DNA of 48,554 nt from Methylotenera sp. (GCF_029945535.1 NZ_JAQSCU010000003.1:1-48554), one strand, 5' to 3'. Counted from the first letter of the stretch, positions 25,038 through 35,230 are shown. Notes: generated from the sequence alone by a model not told the origin. Made by a program: numbers and translations.

Positions 25038-25859
25038 TTATTTGTTTAATCCTGCCCACTCGGCTGGAGGTATGCCAATTTCACGTGCAAAAGCTCGCGT
25101 AAAGGCCGCCTGAGAGCTGTATCCAGTCGAAGATGCAATCACCTTTAATTGAATACCCTCTAAGAGCATATCTTTTGCAACCTTGATTCTCCAAGCAGTT
25201 AAATATCCAATTGGTGATATGCCTACCGTTTTTAAGAAATAAGTTGCAAATTTAGTTCTGGACATATAGACAATATCTGCAAGTTGCTCAAGCTTCCAAT
25301 TCTCCTCTGGATGTTCATGGATGGCTCGTAATGCCGCACCTAAATGAGTGTCTAGCATGGCATACAGCACACCTTTAGTGATTTGTTGTTTGCTCACTGC
25401 CATTCTAACCAATAAGACTAGAATGTATTCAAACAGGGTGTTGAGTGCTTTAAATCTGCCAATTTCATCACCATTAAACTCCTCGATTAGAGCGGAAATC
25501 GCAGGCATCCCTTTTTTAATTTCACTAAATGGGAAAATGATGGTTTCGGTAATGCCAAGTGGAAATGTCTGCCCCATATGTACACCAAAATCAAAGGATG
25601 CGCAGATGATGTTGCTACCCGATAGACTTCTTGATCTTAATTTATATTGGCAGGTCGTCGGACAGAGTAACAAACTAGGCTCATGGACCGGAATAGTAGT
25701 GCATCCTGGCCTGATAAGATCTATACCTCCCTGATCCAATATGTGAATAAAAGCAGTGCCAGGTGGCTTATCCAATTCGAGTGTGCCGATGACCTTCCCT
25801 CCAAAAAATAATCTTCCACTTAAATGGATTTGGTCAAAGAATTCGGATAAAACATCCAT
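25038..25859 (-). CDS. AraC-family regulator with cupin_6-type sensor domain
   Basis: This 273-residue protein has an N-terminal cupin-like domain (about 1-150) and a C-terminal AraC HTH pair (about 170-270, WKLEQLADIVYMSRTKFATYF). The architecture is that of the group containing the hypochlorite sensor RclR. Cysteines C53, C66, C70 and C86 lie in the cupin part. C86, in NIICASFDFG, is in the strand that carries a conserved Cys in that group. It is divergent from the isochorismatase-type hydrolase and probably regulates it. Sensing of reactive chlorine or electrophiles is inference. Confidence 0.8.
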   Translation of the reverse strand: MDVLSEFFDQIHLSGRLFFGGKVIGTLELDKPPGTAFIHILDQGGIDLIRPGCTTIPVHEPSLLLCPTTCQYKLRSRSLSGSNIICASFDFGVHMGQTFPLGITETIIFPFSEIKKGMPAISALIEEFNGDEIGRFKALNTLFEYILVLLVRMAVSKQQITKGVLYAMLDTHLGAALRAIHEHPEENWKLEQLADIVYMSRTKFATYFLKTVGISPIGYLTAWRIKVAKDMLLEGIQLKVIASSTGYSSQAAFTRAFAREIGIPPAEWAGLNK

Positions 25860-25990
25860 TTAGGTATCCCCAGTTAAAAATTCCGTACGTTGAGTAAAAG
25901 GTCTTTGTAACTAAAAAAATATAATCTGTTCACTCATCTAGTTAGCCATTTGCACCTGGTGAGTACATTTTAATAATTAGGAGCTTGTAA

Positions 25991-26713
25991 ATGAGTAGTC
26001 ATCAGGAAATTAAACATGTAAATCCATTATACGCAGATCCGAAAAATCCAGTCTTGCCCAAACCTGGCATGGAGTTAGATTTATCTAGAACAGCCTTAGT
26101 AGTTATAGATCCGCAAATCGACTTTCTAAGTCCAGCGGGTGTTACATGGCCCTTTTTTGGGGAAAGTATTACCGAGAATAATACAGTTGAAAATATTGGT
26201 AATCTCTTTGCAGGCGCAAAGAAAGCTGGCATCACGGTAGCTGTTTCTCCTCATTACTATTATCCAACTGACCATGATTGGGACTTTGGTGGTGCGTTGG
26301 AAAAGTTAATGCATAGTATTGGAATGTTTGATCGCAAAGGACCATTAACACTTGAAGGTTTTGAAAACTCAGGTGCTGATTTCTTACCCGAATATAAGCA
26401 GTACATATTGGATGGTAAAACTATTATTGCATCTCCCCATAAGATTTATGGCCCTGAAACTAACGATTTAGCATTACAGCTTAGAAAGAAAGGTGTATCT
26501 CAAATTATTCTTGCTGGGATGGCGGCAAATCTATGCGTGGAATCTCATTTGCGAGAACTATTAGAACAAGGATTTGAAGTTGCTGTAGTTAGAGATGCAA
26601 CAGCAGGTCCACGGGCACCTGAGGGAGATGGTTATTTAGCCGCTATAATCAATTATCGTTTTATTGCAAATGCGTTATGGACAACTCAAGAGACTTTGGC
26701 TAAATTAGGTTGA
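25991..26713 (+). CDS. Isochorismatase-type cysteine hydrolase
   Basis: This 240-residue protein has the catalytic triad D40 (VVIDPQIDF), K151 (SPHKIYGPE) and C182 (GMAANLCVESHL). An unusually long insert of about 60 residues separates the first two. Members hydrolyse N-carbamoyl amides, nicotinamide, isochorismate or small imides. AGGAG precedes the ATG. It is divergent from the AraC-family gene, with 131 bp between, and convergent with the mutase gene. Substrate not predictable. Confidence 0.83.
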   Translation: MSSHQEIKHVNPLYADPKNPVLPKPGMELDLSRTALVVIDPQIDFLSPAGVTWPFFGESITENNTVENIGNLFAGAKKAGITVAVSPHYYYPTDHDWDFGGALEKLMHSIGMFDRKGPLTLEGFENSGADFLPEYKQYILDGKTIIASPHKIYGPETNDLALQLRKKGVSQIILAGMAANLCVESHLRELLEQGFEVAVVRDATAGPRAPEGDGYLAAIINYRFIANALWTTQETLAKLG

Positions 26714-26750
26714 GTATAGTAGTTTCAATTATAGAAAATCTTGATGGATT

Positions 26751-26796
26751 AATGACATAAGACTTTGCCCAACTAACGTAATCGTCTTATGTCATT
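26751..26796. terminator. Bidirectional hairpin terminator
   Basis: A perfect 13-bp stem (AATGACATAAGAC/GTCTTATGTCATT) has a 20-base loop between the convergent hydrolase and mutase genes. Confidence 0.8.
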
Positions 26797-26817
26797 ATTA
26801 TTTAATAGCATCTAGCT

Positions 26818-28935
26818 TTAGATGTTAAATAAATTTACTAATTCATTAGCTATATCGGTAATACTATCCCCTGATTTGAACACCGCAGCGACACCATGAC
26901 TATGTAGCGTTTTAATATGCTCTTCTGGGATTACGCCTCCTATAACGATATGAAATTTCTTTTGATATTTTTTGAGGACTGATGTTAATACTGGCAATAA
27001 CTCTAGGTGAGTTCCGACTAAACTTGAAACACCAATAACATCAACATTACGTTGAACTGCTTCGCTTACAGTTTGTTCTATAGACTGAAACATAGGTAGT
27101 TGGTGGACTTCGAACCCCACATCAGTTAACGCAGCAGCGATTACATTTGCGCCTCTATCGTGTCCATCCTGCCCCAATTTTGCAATAAGTATTGCAGGCT
27201 TTCTTTTGAGTTTGATTGCTAAATCGTTTACTCTGATACAGCAACTTTCCCAGCCTTCGTTACTCTTCATGCAATCTTTATATATGCCGGAAACATAAGA
27301 CGGTGCTTTAGAATGTCTTTGCCACACCTTTTCTAATGCCTCAATACATTCGCCAATCGTTGCACGCGCTTTAATTGCATGAATAGTTGCGTCGAGCAAG
27401 TTCCCGCTTGAGGTTTTAGCAATATTAGTTAAGCTGTTTAGTGCCCTTTTAACGGCAAGTTGGTCGCGATTTGATTTTAATTGAATCAGGTTGTCAATTT
27501 GTTGACTACGTATTCTCGAGCTATCTATATTTAAATACTCGGTGGATTGATGGCTCGCAACGCTGTTATGCTGATTTAACCCAACTATTACATGCTTACC
27601 ATTATCTACATTTGCTTGGGTCGTGGCAGCAGTGGTTTGAATATGTCTGTTTATCCAACCTGACTCCAAAGCTTTAACAACACCGCCTTCTTCATCGATT
27701 TCAGTAATAATAGATTTAACTTTTTCTACAACATTTGCGGTTAATGATTCCATCATGTAAGAACCAGCCCAAGGGTCGATTACATCGCATATGCCAGTTT
27801 CATGTTGAATAATTAGTTGGGTATTGCGGGCTATCCTAGACGAACCCTCTGAAGGCAATGAAATGGCTTCATCGTAAGAGTTAGTATGCAAAGACTGTGT
27901 ACCACCAAAAATAGCAGCTAGAGATTGTAGCGTCGTTCTCGCAATATTGTTCATGGGCTCTTGAGCAGTCAATGACCAACCAGAAGTTTGGCAATGCATA
28001 CGTAAAGCTTTGGCTTTAGCTGATGTGCCTCCAACACTCTCAACTATTTCACACCATAAAACTCTTGCAGCTCTGAGTTTTGCTACTTCTAGATAAAAAT
28101 CGGAACCAACTCCAAAAAAGAAACTTAGTTTTTCACAAAACTGATCTACATTTAGTCCGCGCTGTACGGCGTGTTTTACATATTCACGGCCATTTGCAAG
28201 AGTTAGTGCAAGCTCTAGTATTGGATCTGCACCTGCCTCTTGAAAGTGATAGCCAGAAATCGACATTGCATTGAAGCGCGGCATATTTTTCGCTACATAC
28301 TCCACCACATCTGCCGCGACTCTCATTGATGGCTGAGGTGCGAATATATAGGTATTTCTTACCATAAACTCTTTGAGAATATCATTTTGAATAGTGCCAG
28401 AAAGCCTTTCAGCTGAAACTCCCGACTCTTCCGCAGCCACTATAAATGCTGCTAAAATTGGTAACACAGCACCACTCATTGTCATTGAGACGGAGATTTT
28501 ATCAAGTGGAATGTTAGCCAAAAGTCGCTTCATATCCTCAACACTATCAATTGCAACTCCCGACATACCAACATCTGCACCTGCTAATGTATGGTCAGAA
28601 TCGTAACCCCGATGGGTTGGCAAATCAAACGCGATGGATAGCCCCTGACTGCCTTCTGCCAATGCTTGTTGAAACAAGCGGTTGGTGTCGTTTGCATCCG
28701 CAAAACCTGCATATTGTCTAATCGTCCAAGGCTTTTCTGTATACATGGATTTATAGGGACCACGTAGAAAAGGGACCTCGCCAGGCTGGCTATTTAAATG
28801 AGGTAAATCGCTAGTATCCTCAGCCGTGTATAGCGATTTAATTTCGATTTTGCTTGAAAGTGATTTAGATTGATTAATCTCAAGGTACACAGAGTGGTCG
28901 TTTGCGGATGCGACTAAGTTGTTTTGATTTTTCAT
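26818..28935 (-). CDS. Methylmalonyl-CoA mutase-type enzyme (single-chain, with B12 domain)
   Basis: The protein has 705 residues from the ATG at 28935. The open frame extends 23 codons upstream but then overlaps the preceding gene. The TIM-barrel acyl-CoA domain has the MYTEKPWTIRQYAGF region with the Tyr, and MVRNTYIFAPQPSMR with the Arg, that fit methylmalonyl-CoA over isobutyryl-CoA. The C-terminal cobalamin domain has the DxHxxG motif (D590, H592, GQDGHDRGA). It interconverts succinyl-CoA and (R)-methylmalonyl-CoA. It is last in the Nit1 operon, 5 bp after the LnmK-like gene, which suggests it feeds methylmalonyl-CoA to that protein. No separate small subunit, MeaB chaperone or epimerase gene is nearby. 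Confidence 0.88.
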   Translation of the reverse strand: MKNQNNLVASANDHSVYLEINQSKSLSSKIEIKSLYTAEDTSDLPHLNSQPGEVPFLRGPYKSMYTEKPWTIRQYAGFADANDTNRLFQQALAEGSQGLSIAFDLPTHRGYDSDHTLAGADVGMSGVAIDSVEDMKRLLANIPLDKISVSMTMSGAVLPILAAFIVAAEESGVSAERLSGTIQNDILKEFMVRNTYIFAPQPSMRVAADVVEYVAKNMPRFNAMSISGYHFQEAGADPILELALTLANGREYVKHAVQRGLNVDQFCEKLSFFFGVGSDFYLEVAKLRAARVLWCEIVESVGGTSAKAKALRMHCQTSGWSLTAQEPMNNIARTTLQSLAAIFGGTQSLHTNSYDEAISLPSEGSSRIARNTQLIIQHETGICDVIDPWAGSYMMESLTANVVEKVKSIITEIDEEGGVVKALESGWINRHIQTTAATTQANVDNGKHVIVGLNQHNSVASHQSTEYLNIDSSRIRSQQIDNLIQLKSNRDQLAVKRALNSLTNIAKTSSGNLLDATIHAIKARATIGECIEALEKVWQRHSKAPSYVSGIYKDCMKSNEGWESCCIRVNDLAIKLKRKPAILIAKLGQDGHDRGANVIAAALTDVGFEVHQLPMFQSIEQTVSEAVQRNVDVIGVSSLVGTHLELLPVLTSVLKKYQKKFHIVIGGVIPEEHIKTLHSHGVAAVFKSGDSITDIANELVNLFNI

Positions 28936-28940
28936 TTGGT

Positions 28941-29792
28941 TTAAATTCTTTGTTTTCTGGTGAATACATCTGCTATTTTTAAACCATTTCCGTATATTTC
29001 GCACCAGTGTGTAATAAATTTGGCATTATTATTTATTGCACATAGTCTTATCTTTAACTTGTCGCCGACGTTTATATTTCCATAGAAAAACATATGTCGG
29101 TCTGAAATTGATGGTAAATCCTTAGCGTTAAACCACGCCCATTCGGCCCTATCAATAAATGCTTGGAAACTAGCAAAGTACAAGAAATTAGCGCCATTAA
29201 AATCATTGTTCGGGCATGGTGAGAATTCAATTTCTTTGAGTGTGCTTTTTGAGCTACGTAGAACTCCTAAATACTTATCCCATACCTCAGTACGAATTAT
29301 CTTTACTTGCTGCATTAATTCGCTTGCTTCTGATTCTGGTTCGCTAATATTGGGGTTTATGAAATTAGCACGGCTTACGGTTTGATTATTGCCAGCCTCA
29401 CGTCTGAAAACAAAGGTTGATAGCATTTCAATGTGGGATACATCACTGCCAGATATGAGTTGATGCGAGCTGTAATATCTGGCCTGACCTGCTTTAGATA
29501 CTTGGCTAGAAATACTAAATCTTTGATTTTCTACAACCTCATGAAGCTTTGCTGATGTGATTCGAACTGCTGTAAAAGCAGCGTAAGACTTGTTGCCATT
29601 CAAATCACAGAAGTCTGGCTGGCGCTTTCCACTCAAGCTTGCCAGCCCCATCCAATGCCTGTGCCCACACTCTTTTAGCAACCAGTTCTCGGATAGGCCC
29701 TGATAAGCAAGCTGAGGCATTCCAGCGAAATAAACCCCAGTCTGACTATCAACAGACAAATTTTTTACGTTCATCAAGGTTGCGTTATACAT
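28941..29792 (-). CDS. LnmK / Pnap_2097-like double-hotdog protein
   Basis: This 283-residue protein resembles the biosynthesis-cluster family that includes LnmK, a bifunctional acyltransferase/decarboxylase turning methylmalonyl-CoA into propionyl-S-ACP. Recognition rests on overall pattern: an N-terminal hotdog-like part with GLSENWLLKECGHRHWMGL, and a second hotdog part with NFLYFASFQAFIDRAEW and HMFFYGNI. The start overlaps the stop of the flavin oxidoreductase gene (TAATG) and the mutase follows 5 bp on, so all three are coupled. Function in a nitrilase cluster is unknown, and no acyl carrier protein is seen here. Confidence 0.65.
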   Translation of the reverse strand: MYNATLMNVKNLSVDSQTGVYFAGMPQLAYQGLSENWLLKECGHRHWMGLASLSGKRQPDFCDLNGNKSYAAFTAVRITSAKLHEVVENQRFSISSQVSKAGQARYYSSHQLISGSDVSHIEMLSTFVFRREAGNNQTVSRANFINPNISEPESEASELMQQVKIIRTEVWDKYLGVLRSSKSTLKEIEFSPCPNNDFNGANFLYFASFQAFIDRAEWAWFNAKDLPSISDRHMFFYGNINVGDKLKIRLCAINNNAKFITHWCEIYGNGLKIADVFTRKQRI

Positions 29793-31105
29793 TAGACGGC
29801 AACCATTGTTTTTGGAGTTGCGGATTGCATTTGACGTGCTTTAATGTGTTCAGCTAGATAATGCGCATCTCGGCTAATCCCTGAAAATCTCCCCGAACCC
29901 CATGTATGTAACCATGGAAGACCAATAAAATACAGTCCTGAATGCGGAGTGACTCCACGCGTATGCTCAGGATTTCCTCTACCATTGAACACTGGGGCAT
30001 CCACCCAGCTAAAATCTGGCTTAAAGCCTATGCACCAAATTATAGTTGTAATACCTTCAGCAACAACATCTAGGTTTGTACGCTCTGCTGATGGCTTCCA
30101 AACGGCCTCATAGGCACTGCTTGGCGGTGCATCTATATTATTTTCCAATATAAACTTATCGATACCCGCGTTGATTCGGTTATACACATGGTCCGCCTCG
30201 TCTAACTTTTCAACTAAGTCAGGTGCGAATTTAAGTACTCCAGCCTCTAAGCCATCCAAACGGCCGTATAACTCCATACCTTCATTAGCAAACTTTCTAA
30301 GGTCTATGTCACGACCTCCATCTCGACCAGTTAAGTAATGATTTGAATTATCTCGCACACCTTCACGGAGTGGATGTTCATTCACAGGCATGTCGTAGTA
30401 ATTCATATCGCACAGCCAGTCAACGACATCTTTACCACGATAGAAACGTGCGCAACGAGGTGAGTCACCAACAGCTAAAAAGACTTTTCTACCAGTCAAA
30501 TGCAAGTCTTCAGCTATTTGCGCACCAGACTGGCCTGAACCAACAACCAACACATTACCTTCTGGCAATGCTTGTGGATTTTTATATTGCTCAGAATGAA
30601 TTTGTTTAATTCCATTGGGTAAACGCTCAGCAAGTCTAGGAATGATAGGGGTATGGTAACCACCAGATGCAACTACGACTTGATCTGCGGTGTAAGATCC
30701 AGTTGAAGTAACCACATCGAATCCATTATTAACGCCACTATATTTTTTTGGTTTAATCGACTTAACCTCAACACCTTCAAGTACTGGCGCATTAACCATC
30801 TTTATAAAACCATCTAAATATTCAATGATTTCATCTTTAACCATGAATCCATTCGGGTCATCCCCTTGGTATGGATAACCAGGCAGGTCGCATTGCCAGT
30901 TTGGCGTTACTAAACAGAAAGTGTCCCATCGCTGGGTACGCCAAGTGTGCGTAACTGTGTTTTTTTCTACAACTAAATGGTCAATATTATTTTGCTGTAA
31001 ATAATAGCTCATTGATAAACCTGCTTGCCCACCACCAACGATAATCACACTGAAGTGTTGGGGTTTTGATTGATGTGCTGCATTGATTTGGGTAATTTCT
31101 GACAT
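29792..31105 (-). CDS. MSMEG_0569-type flavin-dependent oxidoreductase (Nit1 cluster)
   Basis: This 437-residue FAD/NAD(P)H enzyme has two Rossmann motifs: GGGQAGLSMSYYL near the N-terminus and GSGQSGAQIAEDL near residue 185. The pattern is that of flavin monooxygenases of the Nit1 cluster. It lies 45 bp after the MSMEG_0570-type gene. It would oxygenate or oxidise a nitrogen-containing intermediate, which is inferred from family and cluster membership. Confidence 0.85.
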   Translation of the reverse strand: MSEITQINAAHQSKPQHFSVIIVGGGQAGLSMSYYLQQNNIDHLVVEKNTVTHTWRTQRWDTFCLVTPNWQCDLPGYPYQGDDPNGFMVKDEIIEYLDGFIKMVNAPVLEGVEVKSIKPKKYSGVNNGFDVVTSTGSYTADQVVVASGGYHTPIIPRLAERLPNGIKQIHSEQYKNPQALPEGNVLVVGSGQSGAQIAEDLHLTGRKVFLAVGDSPRCARFYRGKDVVDWLCDMNYYDMPVNEHPLREGVRDNSNHYLTGRDGGRDIDLRKFANEGMELYGRLDGLEAGVLKFAPDLVEKLDEADHVYNRINAGIDKFILENNIDAPPSSAYEAVWKPSAERTNLDVVAEGITTIIWCIGFKPDFSWVDAPVFNGRGNPEHTRGVTPHSGLYFIGLPWLHTWGSGRFSGISRDAHYLAEHIKARQMQSATPKTMVAV

Positions 31106-31150
31106 ATTAAATTCCTTATAATCTTAAGTATTGATGTCTATAGATATATT

Positions 31151-31435
31151 TCAACTAAACTTGATGACTTGAACTTTGGCATCAGTCATATCTTTAAATT
31201 TAATCGAATCGTGTTCGAGAATCTCCAACTGATCCTGAGCGGAAGAGCAGGCATAGCCATAAACGGCCCGTACACGTTCAGATGCAGCATTTAAACCATC
31301 TCTAGCTAGATTCATAAACTCCTCTAAGGGGTAGGTTTTGCCTTCCGAGAGGTACTCTTTAATAGTAGAAGATGGGGAGTAACATTTCGCTTCGGTTTGG
31401 TCTGGCCAAACAATATGAAAATTAACAACTGGCAT
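31151..31435 (-). CDS. MSMEG_0570-type nitrogen starvation response protein (Nit1 cluster)
   Basis: This 94-residue protein begins MPVVNFHIVWPDQTEAKCYSPSS and ends DAKVQVIKFS, typical of the small conserved Nit1-cluster protein. A cluster role is known only through co-occurrence. It lies 19 bp downstream of the AIR synthase-like gene. Function unknown. Confidence 0.8.
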   Translation of the reverse strand: MPVVNFHIVWPDQTEAKCYSPSSTIKEYLSEGKTYPLEEFMNLARDGLNAASERVRAVYGYACSSAQDQLEILEHDSIKFKDMTDAKVQVIKFS

Positions 31436-31454
31436 AATTGGATCCTTAATATTC

Positions 31455-32474
31455 TTAATTTAAAAATGACTTCGCAACTGTTTTTGTTTTTAACTTTAAC
31501 TCAGGCGGCAAAATGAATGCTGAGTCGAGAAAGTTCCAAAGCACTGCGTCATCTTCACCGTCGCTGGTAAGTGTTACGTTATTAGTGTTGTTTACATCGC
31601 CTATGCTTACGCATGTGAGGTTTCGTTCGTGAAATTTTTCACAAACTTTAGCTTCATTTTCTGGCCTGACGGAGAGTAAAAAACCGTAACTAGGAAATGC
31701 AGATAGCCAACGAAGAATAGGTACACTTGGTGGTGTAGGCAGACTGTTCATATTGATGACTGCACCTACTTTTGAGCATTCAAGCAACATGAGTGCAGTT
31801 CCTAATACACCTGCCATGCTAATGTCCTTGGCTGCATCACATAGCCCAGACTCAGCCAACTGCGGCAATATTTCCAAGTCCGCTCTCAGTCGCTCAGGCG
31901 CGGCCCTAGCAGAGGCATTCCAATACGGATAGATGCCTTCAAACTTTCCACGCATATCAACAGCCATTAGCAGTCTATCGCCAGGTTTTGCATTGAAACT
32001 GGAAAGTAATTTATTTGCTCGACCTAATATCGATACAGCTAACTGCCCTTGATTTGCACGTGTATTGGTATGCCCACCTACAATTGGAACACCATATATT
32101 TTCGAGGCAGTCGCCATGCCTTTTAATACTTGTTCGGCATTAACTGTGCCATCACTCCATAAAGCATTGACCACTGCGGTTGGTCGACCGCCCATTGCAT
32201 AAATGTCGCTGATATTGACCATGACGCCGCTATAACCAGCAAACCAAGGCATTTCACGAACAAACTCACTGACTAAGCCTTCAATGGCTAGCAATAGATA
32301 ACCGTCTCCATCTTTGATGGCAGCAGTATCATCCCCAACAGCGATTGCCTGCGACATATCATCCATACCACCTGGTAGCGTGTTGCCTAAGGTTGCGAGT
32401 ACTCCAGCTATATCTGTTTTATGCTGAAAATAGCGGCTAGTTCTCAGGGCTCTAACTATATCTACGAGTGCCAT
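31455..32474 (-). CDS. Sll0787-type AIR synthase-like protein (Nit1 cluster)
   Basis: This 339-residue protein is of the PurM/selenophosphate synthetase/ThiL superfamily: an N-domain with VGDDTAAIKDGDGYLLLAIEGL and GYSGVMVNISDIYAMGGRP, and a C-domain with DISMAGVLGTALMLLECS. It should bind ATP and phosphorylate or activate an amide or carbonyl oxygen. The substrate in the Nit1 pathway is unknown. The next upstream gene ends 2 bp away. Confidence 0.85.
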   Translation of the reverse strand: MALVDIVRALRTSRYFQHKTDIAGVLATLGNTLPGGMDDMSQAIAVGDDTAAIKDGDGYLLLAIEGLVSEFVREMPWFAGYSGVMVNISDIYAMGGRPTAVVNALWSDGTVNAEQVLKGMATASKIYGVPIVGGHTNTRANQGQLAVSILGRANKLLSSFNAKPGDRLLMAVDMRGKFEGIYPYWNASARAAPERLRADLEILPQLAESGLCDAAKDISMAGVLGTALMLLECSKVGAVINMNSLPTPPSVPILRWLSAFPSYGFLLSVRPENEAKVCEKFHERNLTCVSIGDVNNTNNVTLTSDGEDDAVLWNFLDSAFILPPELKLKTKTVAKSFLN

Positions 32475-32476
32475 AA

Positions 32477-33097
32477 CTAGTGCTTAGACTGAATAACAAA
32501 ACCACTTTGCGGCGTAAGGCAAGGCGGATATTTATCAAGGTTTGCCTGCATTAAATGATGAGAGCGGCCGAGTATGGTTTCCTCTTTTAAAATACTCCAA
32601 TGCAAACGTCTAAAAAGCGGTACATTTTGACTTTGTACGTGCGCTAAAAACGTATGGCAACCTATTGCATTAGCGCTAGTAACCGCAAGCTTAATTAATG
32701 TTGCTCCTAGCTTTCCTTGATTCCTAAAATCTTCATGTACTGCTAATCTTGAGCCATACCAAAGACCAGGCGCATCTTCATGTATTCTCACTGTACCAAC
32801 CACCTGATCTGGCATGCCTGCAATGCAGGCTAAAGCAATAATCAATTGCGCTCTATCATCTGTAGCATCCCTGTCATCTTCAGCAAAAATTCCCTGCTCT
32901 TCACAAAACACATCACGCCGCAATTGATACGCTTCAGACTCCTCCCAAGGCAAAGTGGCCCACTTAACTAAATACTCGACTGGAGTGTAAGTAGCGAAAG
33001 GAACTTCTTGCTTAAAGGTTAAATATTCGCTTAATGAAGATGCAAAACCATTATCTAAAATGGCAGTACATAAGTTTGATTCCATCAGCATTTTCAT
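32477..33097 (-). CDS. MSMEG_0567/Sll0786-type GNAT N-acyltransferase (Nit1 cluster)
   Basis: The protein has 206 residues from the ATG at 33097, chosen because AGGAG lies four bases upstream and it follows the radical SAM stop (33103). A longer frame from 33157 would overlap that gene by 55 bp. The GNAT fold is visible in VGTVRIHEDAPGLWYGSRLAVHEDFRNQGKLGATL (acyl-CoA binding loop RNQGKLG). It would acylate an amine in the pathway. Substrate unknown. Confidence 0.82.
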   Translation of the reverse strand: MKMLMESNLCTAILDNGFASSLSEYLTFKQEVPFATYTPVEYLVKWATLPWEESEAYQLRRDVFCEEQGIFAEDDRDATDDRAQLIIALACIAGMPDQVVGTVRIHEDAPGLWYGSRLAVHEDFRNQGKLGATLIKLAVTSANAIGCHTFLAHVQSQNVPLFRRLHWSILKEETILGRSHHLMQANLDKYPPCLTPQSGFVIQSKH

Positions 33098-33102
33098 GAC
33101 TC

Positions 33103-34233
33103 CTAAACGGTAACTTCGTAGGAAGAGAGCGTTGAACACGCTCCGCATTTGCCACAACCAGCTTTAATATCAACTGATCGCATGTCGTTTTTAATGAGCA
33201 TTTCACCGAGTGGCTTAAGTATCGATGCCATAAACTCTTTGCTTGGTGCAGGGTGGTCTTCTAAAGGTGTGCCGCTAATTGGCACAAAGGGCACAACAAA
33301 TGGATAAACTCCAATTTCTATGAGCTTGCTAGACATGTTAAGAATATCTTCAGCACTATCACCCAGACCAGCTAAGATATAGGTGTTTACTTGAGCACGA
33401 CCAAACACTTTAACAGCGTGCTGGAATGACTCCATGTAATACTCAAGGGATACGCTGGCCTTGCCTGGCATAATCTTTTCGCGCACTGCTGGAGTCACGG
33501 CCTCCAAATGCATGCCTAATGAGTCCACTCCAACAGCTTTCATTTTTTCAAACCATTCATGAGAGTCTGGTGGCTCACACTGCACTTGGATTGGTATATC
33601 TACGGCTGCTTTAATCGCAGCAACGCTGTCGCATAAAATTTGAGCACCACGATCTTTTGTAGCAGGCGTGCCTGTTGTAAGTATCATGTGTTTGATACCA
33701 TCGAGCTTAACGGCTGCAAATGCAACTTCTGCTAGCTGTTGTGGTGTTTTGTGAGCAATTGTTCTGCCTGCCGCAAGTGATTGTCCAATTGAACAGAACT
33801 GACAAGCTTTTTTGCGATTTTCATAACGTATGCAAGTTTGTAAAACAGTGGTTGCTAGTACATCATCACTATGCAACGTAGCAATATGAGAGTAAGGGAT
33901 ACCGTCTGTGGTTGCTAAAGCATAAAATTTAGGTGTTTTTGGGAAACTGATACTAGTAATCGGTATCGCACCGCGTTTAAGCGTGCTTTTTCCATCAGTT
34001 GTTTCAACCAAAAACGGCGAGTTCCAAGCGGTATTGGTATGTACTGGCACCATGATGGTCACGCCATCAATCGTCACGGCTTTATGATCTGACGGTCCAG
34101 CGCCTCCGCGACGGCTTTTTACGCCAACATCAGTTTGAATTAATCGTAAACCGACTGACTGTAATTCAGTACGAAGTTGCTGACTATTTGATACTGCATT
34201 ATTTAGCGCTAGTTGAGCATTACTCGACATCAT
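33103..34233 (-). CDS. MSMEG_0568-type radical SAM protein (Nit1 cluster)
   Basis: This 376-residue protein has an unusual radical SAM cysteine motif, C134-x9-C144-x2-C147, in [20 protein letters not shown]-terminal triple Cys group, C360/C363/C366 (CGKCGAC), may hold a second iron-sulfur cluster. It would start a 5'-deoxyadenosyl radical reaction on the pathway intermediate. The start overlaps the nitrilase gene by 14 bp. The reaction catalysed is not known. Confidence 0.87.
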   Translation of the reverse strand: MMSSNAQLALNNAVSNSQQLRTELQSVGLRLIQTDVGVKSRRGGAGPSDHKAVTIDGVTIMVPVHTNTAWNSPFLVETTDGKSTLKRGAIPITSISFPKTPKFYALATTDGIPYSHIATLHSDDVLATTVLQTCIRYENRKKACQFCSIGQSLAAGRTIAHKTPQQLAEVAFAAVKLDGIKHMILTTGTPATKDRGAQILCDSVAAIKAAVDIPIQVQCEPPDSHEWFEKMKAVGVDSLGMHLEAVTPAVREKIMPGKASVSLEYYMESFQHAVKVFGRAQVNTYILAGLGDSAEDILNMSSKLIEIGVYPFVVPFVPISGTPLEDHPAPSKEFMASILKPLGEMLIKNDMRSVDIKAGCGKCGACSTLSSYEVTV

Positions 34234-35230
34234 TCACTCCTTCTTTGGTTGAGAATGGGCTACTTGTAGCTTGAGCATTAAAGGGCGGCATTTGTGCATG
34301 CATTTCGTTGGTATAAGTTGCTGGCCTGTCGTTAATCGCTAAGCTAAGCAACTCAGGTCTAGCGTAATGACCTACGGAGTCCATCATTCTCTTACGTTTG
34401 GTAATCAGTGCCATGTCCAAGTCGGCAATGACCATGCCCTCACCTTCAGTTAATGGTGGTGCCAAATGAACCCCTTCAGGCGAAATGATTGCAGTATTAC
34501 AGCCGCCACGTAATGACTTCTGTAATTTTGGGTCGGTGGTGATCGCATTAATTTGATCCTCAGTTAGCCAGCCAGTGGCGTTCACCACAAAACAACCAGA
34601 CTCCAAGGCGTGGTGACGAATGCTGACATCCATCTGGTCAGCAAAAATTTGACCTACTAAAGAACCTGGAAATTGACTACAGTGGATTTCTTCATGCTGT
34701 GTCATTAATGCGTAGCGTGCTAAAGGGTTGTAATGCTCCCAACAAGCAAGTGCTCCAACACGAGCAATTTTAGTTTGAGCAACTTTAAGACCAGACGCAT
34801 CACCTTGCCCCCAAATCATCCGTTCATGATAGGTCGGTGTGATTTTTCTTCGCTTGAGTATTAGCTCTCCATCAGTATCAAAAATGAGTTGAGTATTGTA
34901 TAAGCTACCAAAGTCACGTTCATTCACACCCAGTACCACTACCATTTTGTGCATACGCGCGCGCTCAGAAACAGCATAAGTCACGGGGCCAGGCACAACT
35001 ACAGCTTGCTCATATAGCTTTAAATGATCAGCGCCTTGCGCCATCGGTGGCTGTATGAAAGAAAAGTAAGGATAGTAAGGTACAAAGGTTTCAGGAAACA
35101 CAATCAGTTGAACACCTTTGCTTGCTGCCTCATCAATTGCATCACAAACTTTTTTGAGAGTGCCATCTGCACGTTCAAAATCAGGTGAAATTTGTACAGC
35201 AGCAGCGCGAATTACTCTTTTTTCTGGCAT
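34220..35230 (-). CDS. Nit1-type nitrilase
   Basis: The protein has 336 residues from the ATG at 35230 (an in-frame TTG four codons upstream is the alternative). Nitrilase-superfamily triad, numbered from that ATG: E47 ([13 protein letters not shown]), K129 ([13 protein letters not shown]) and C163 ([15 protein letters not shown]). The CWEHYNP signature marks true aliphatic/arylaceto-nitrilases, as in cyanobacterial Nit6803. It hydrolyses a nitrile to acid and ammonia. It is second in the operon, 43 bp after the MSMEG_0572-type gene. Confidence 0.92.
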   Translation of the reverse strand: MPEKRVIRAAAVQISPDFERADGTLKKVCDAIDEAASKGVQLIVFPETFVPYYPYFSFIQPPMAQGADHLKLYEQAVVVPGPVTYAVSERARMHKMVVVLGVNERDFGSLYNTQLIFDTDGELILKRRKITPTYHERMIWGQGDASGLKVAQTKIARVGALACWEHYNPLARYALMTQHEEIHCSQFPGSLVGQIFADQMDVSIRHHALESGCFVVNATGWLTEDQINAITTDPKLQKSLRGGCNTAIISPEGVHLAPPLTEGEGMVIADLDMALITKRKRMMDSVGHYARPELLSLAINDRPATYTNEMHAQMPPFNAQATSSPFSTKEGVNDVE

